Origin: Calditrichaceae bacterium
Lineage (GTDB): Bacteria > Calditrichota > Calditrichia > Calditrichales > Calditrichaceae
NCBI GenBank assembly: GCA_030622395.1
Contig: JAUXGF010000197.1
Coordinates: forward strand, 1-6,017
Length of the DNA: 6,017 nt
Reading direction: 5' to 3'
Positions 5,612 through 6,017 of the stretch are shown in pieces. The position numbers were made by a program, and so were the translations under genes. The stretch's first letter is position 1. Each line of letters begins with the position of its first letter. Below the pieces are notes generated by a model that was given only the letters and a program-made list of their open reading frames with translations, had not been told where the DNA came from and ran no database searches.

Positions 5612-5832
5612 ACCTTATCAATTAAGTCTTTGATTTTTTGTGAAAAATATTTTAACCTAATTCCTAAAACGCCTTTTGTATCAAGGGATTGCGAGATATT
5701 TATTTTAATCCAACTTATATCCCTATGTTTCAGATTTGGTCTTGGCTTGACCGGCTTAGGAATAATAACCGGAAGAAATCTTACGAGATTATTAGAAAGG
5801 CGTCTGATATTAATTTGAGCAATCGTTGCTTT
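5593..5832 (-). pseudogene. Possible remnant of a small minus-strand gene, no start codon
   Basis: On the minus strand about 79 codons are open, ending at a TAA (5593-5595) inside the AATTACG repeat. The translation has plausible protein composition: a segment reading RFLPVIIPKPVKPRPN, then WIKINISQSLDTKGVLG, then a helical, charged end KYFSQKIKDLIDKVL. No ATG, GTG or TTG lies near the beginning and a TAA precedes it, so it would be a broken fragment or use a rare start such as ATT. I recognise no family. Competing open frames exist on the + strand (from TTG 5630 and ATG 5725), so the whole stretch may be non-coding. Confidence 0.25.
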
Positions 5833-5941
5833 TTATCATTATAAATTTGAAGTTAAATCAAAAAAAAATAAAGTTCCATTAACTATTGTCGAATAAATAA
5901 AAAGTCTATTATTGTTTAATAAAAGATGACATAAGTTCAAT

Positions 5942-5965
5942 ATATATTAATAATTATTAATATAT
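5942..5965. repeat. Perfect 24-bp AT-only palindrome
   Basis: The half-site ATATATTAATAA (5942-5953) is followed directly by its exact reverse complement (5954-5965) with no spacer. The region is nearly all A and T, which raises the chance of accidental palindromes, but a 12-base arm is long even so. It could be a binding site for a dimeric regulator or a cruciform-prone sequence upstream of a gene outside the window. Confidence 0.6.
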
Positions 5966-6017
5966 TAGCTTGATTTGTTAACTTTGAAATTGTATCTTTA
6001 ATATAATTAAATAACTC

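Larger units (their letters stand above)
5536..6017. other. 482-base tail without a confident gene
   Basis: This stretch follows the transporter stop codon. It holds a short AATTACG heptamer repeat (5591-5611), a segment of more balanced base content with competing open frames on both strands (about 5593-5840), and then a very AT-rich end with a 24-bp palindrome. No strong ribosome binding site or intrinsic terminator is visible. The AT-rich end may be the upstream region of a gene beyond the window. Confidence 0.6.

Noticed and set aside
5630..5818. Plus-strand open frame of 62 codons starting with TTG
   Set aside because: No ribosome binding site, biased hydrophobic composition, and it competes with open frames in two other phases over the same bases.
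5979..5986. TAACTTTG, another TAnnTTTG-like match near the right edge
   Set aside because: The paired upstream element is missing and the downstream gene is outside the window.

Overview
The window carries three complete protein genes, all on the + strand, separated by repeat-rich intergenic DNA. Most likely source: a moderately AT-rich, free-living bacterium, possibly an uncultured lineage near the FCB group or a related candidate phylum. This is inference from gene style, the consensus Shine-Dalgarno of gene 1, and dispersed repeats bounded by GTCATTTCGA...TCGAAATGAC. No phylogenetic marker is present, so taxonomy stays open.

Layout. 1-142: a compact inverted-repeat element, then a 7-bp stem-loop and a strong ribosome binding site. 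143-2293: a membrane-bound CHASE2-class III nucleotidyl cyclase, predicted to make cAMP. 2294-2742: 449 bases without a credible gene. They hold an 8-bp-period purine-rich repeat, three successive stem-loops and one copy of a short repeat (TGGTGACGCTT). 2743-4002: a polytopic membrane GGDEF diguanylate cyclase, predicted to make c-di-GMP. 4003-4215: a mirrored 7-bp repeat array that begins across the GGDEF stop codon, then a second TGGTGACGCTT copy. 4216-5535: a 12-helix-type transporter of the MATE/MOP flippase superfamily, perhaps ANKH-like. 5536-6017: no confident gene. It has a heptamer repeat, a minus-strand open frame without a start codon (possible gene remnant), and a very AT-rich end with a perfect 24-bp palindrome.

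How the genes fit together. Genes 1 and 2 are two membrane sensors that would convert external signals into different second messengers, cAMP and c-di-GMP. The long, repeat-filled gaps argue against one tight operon, so shared regulation is not shown. Nothing visible links the transporter to either messenger. I see no CRISPR array, transposase, phage gene, tRNA or rRNA, and no convincing new defence or mobile system. The most unusual material is the intergenic repeats: 7- and 8-bp periodic arrays and hairpins, some sharing sequence between gaps.
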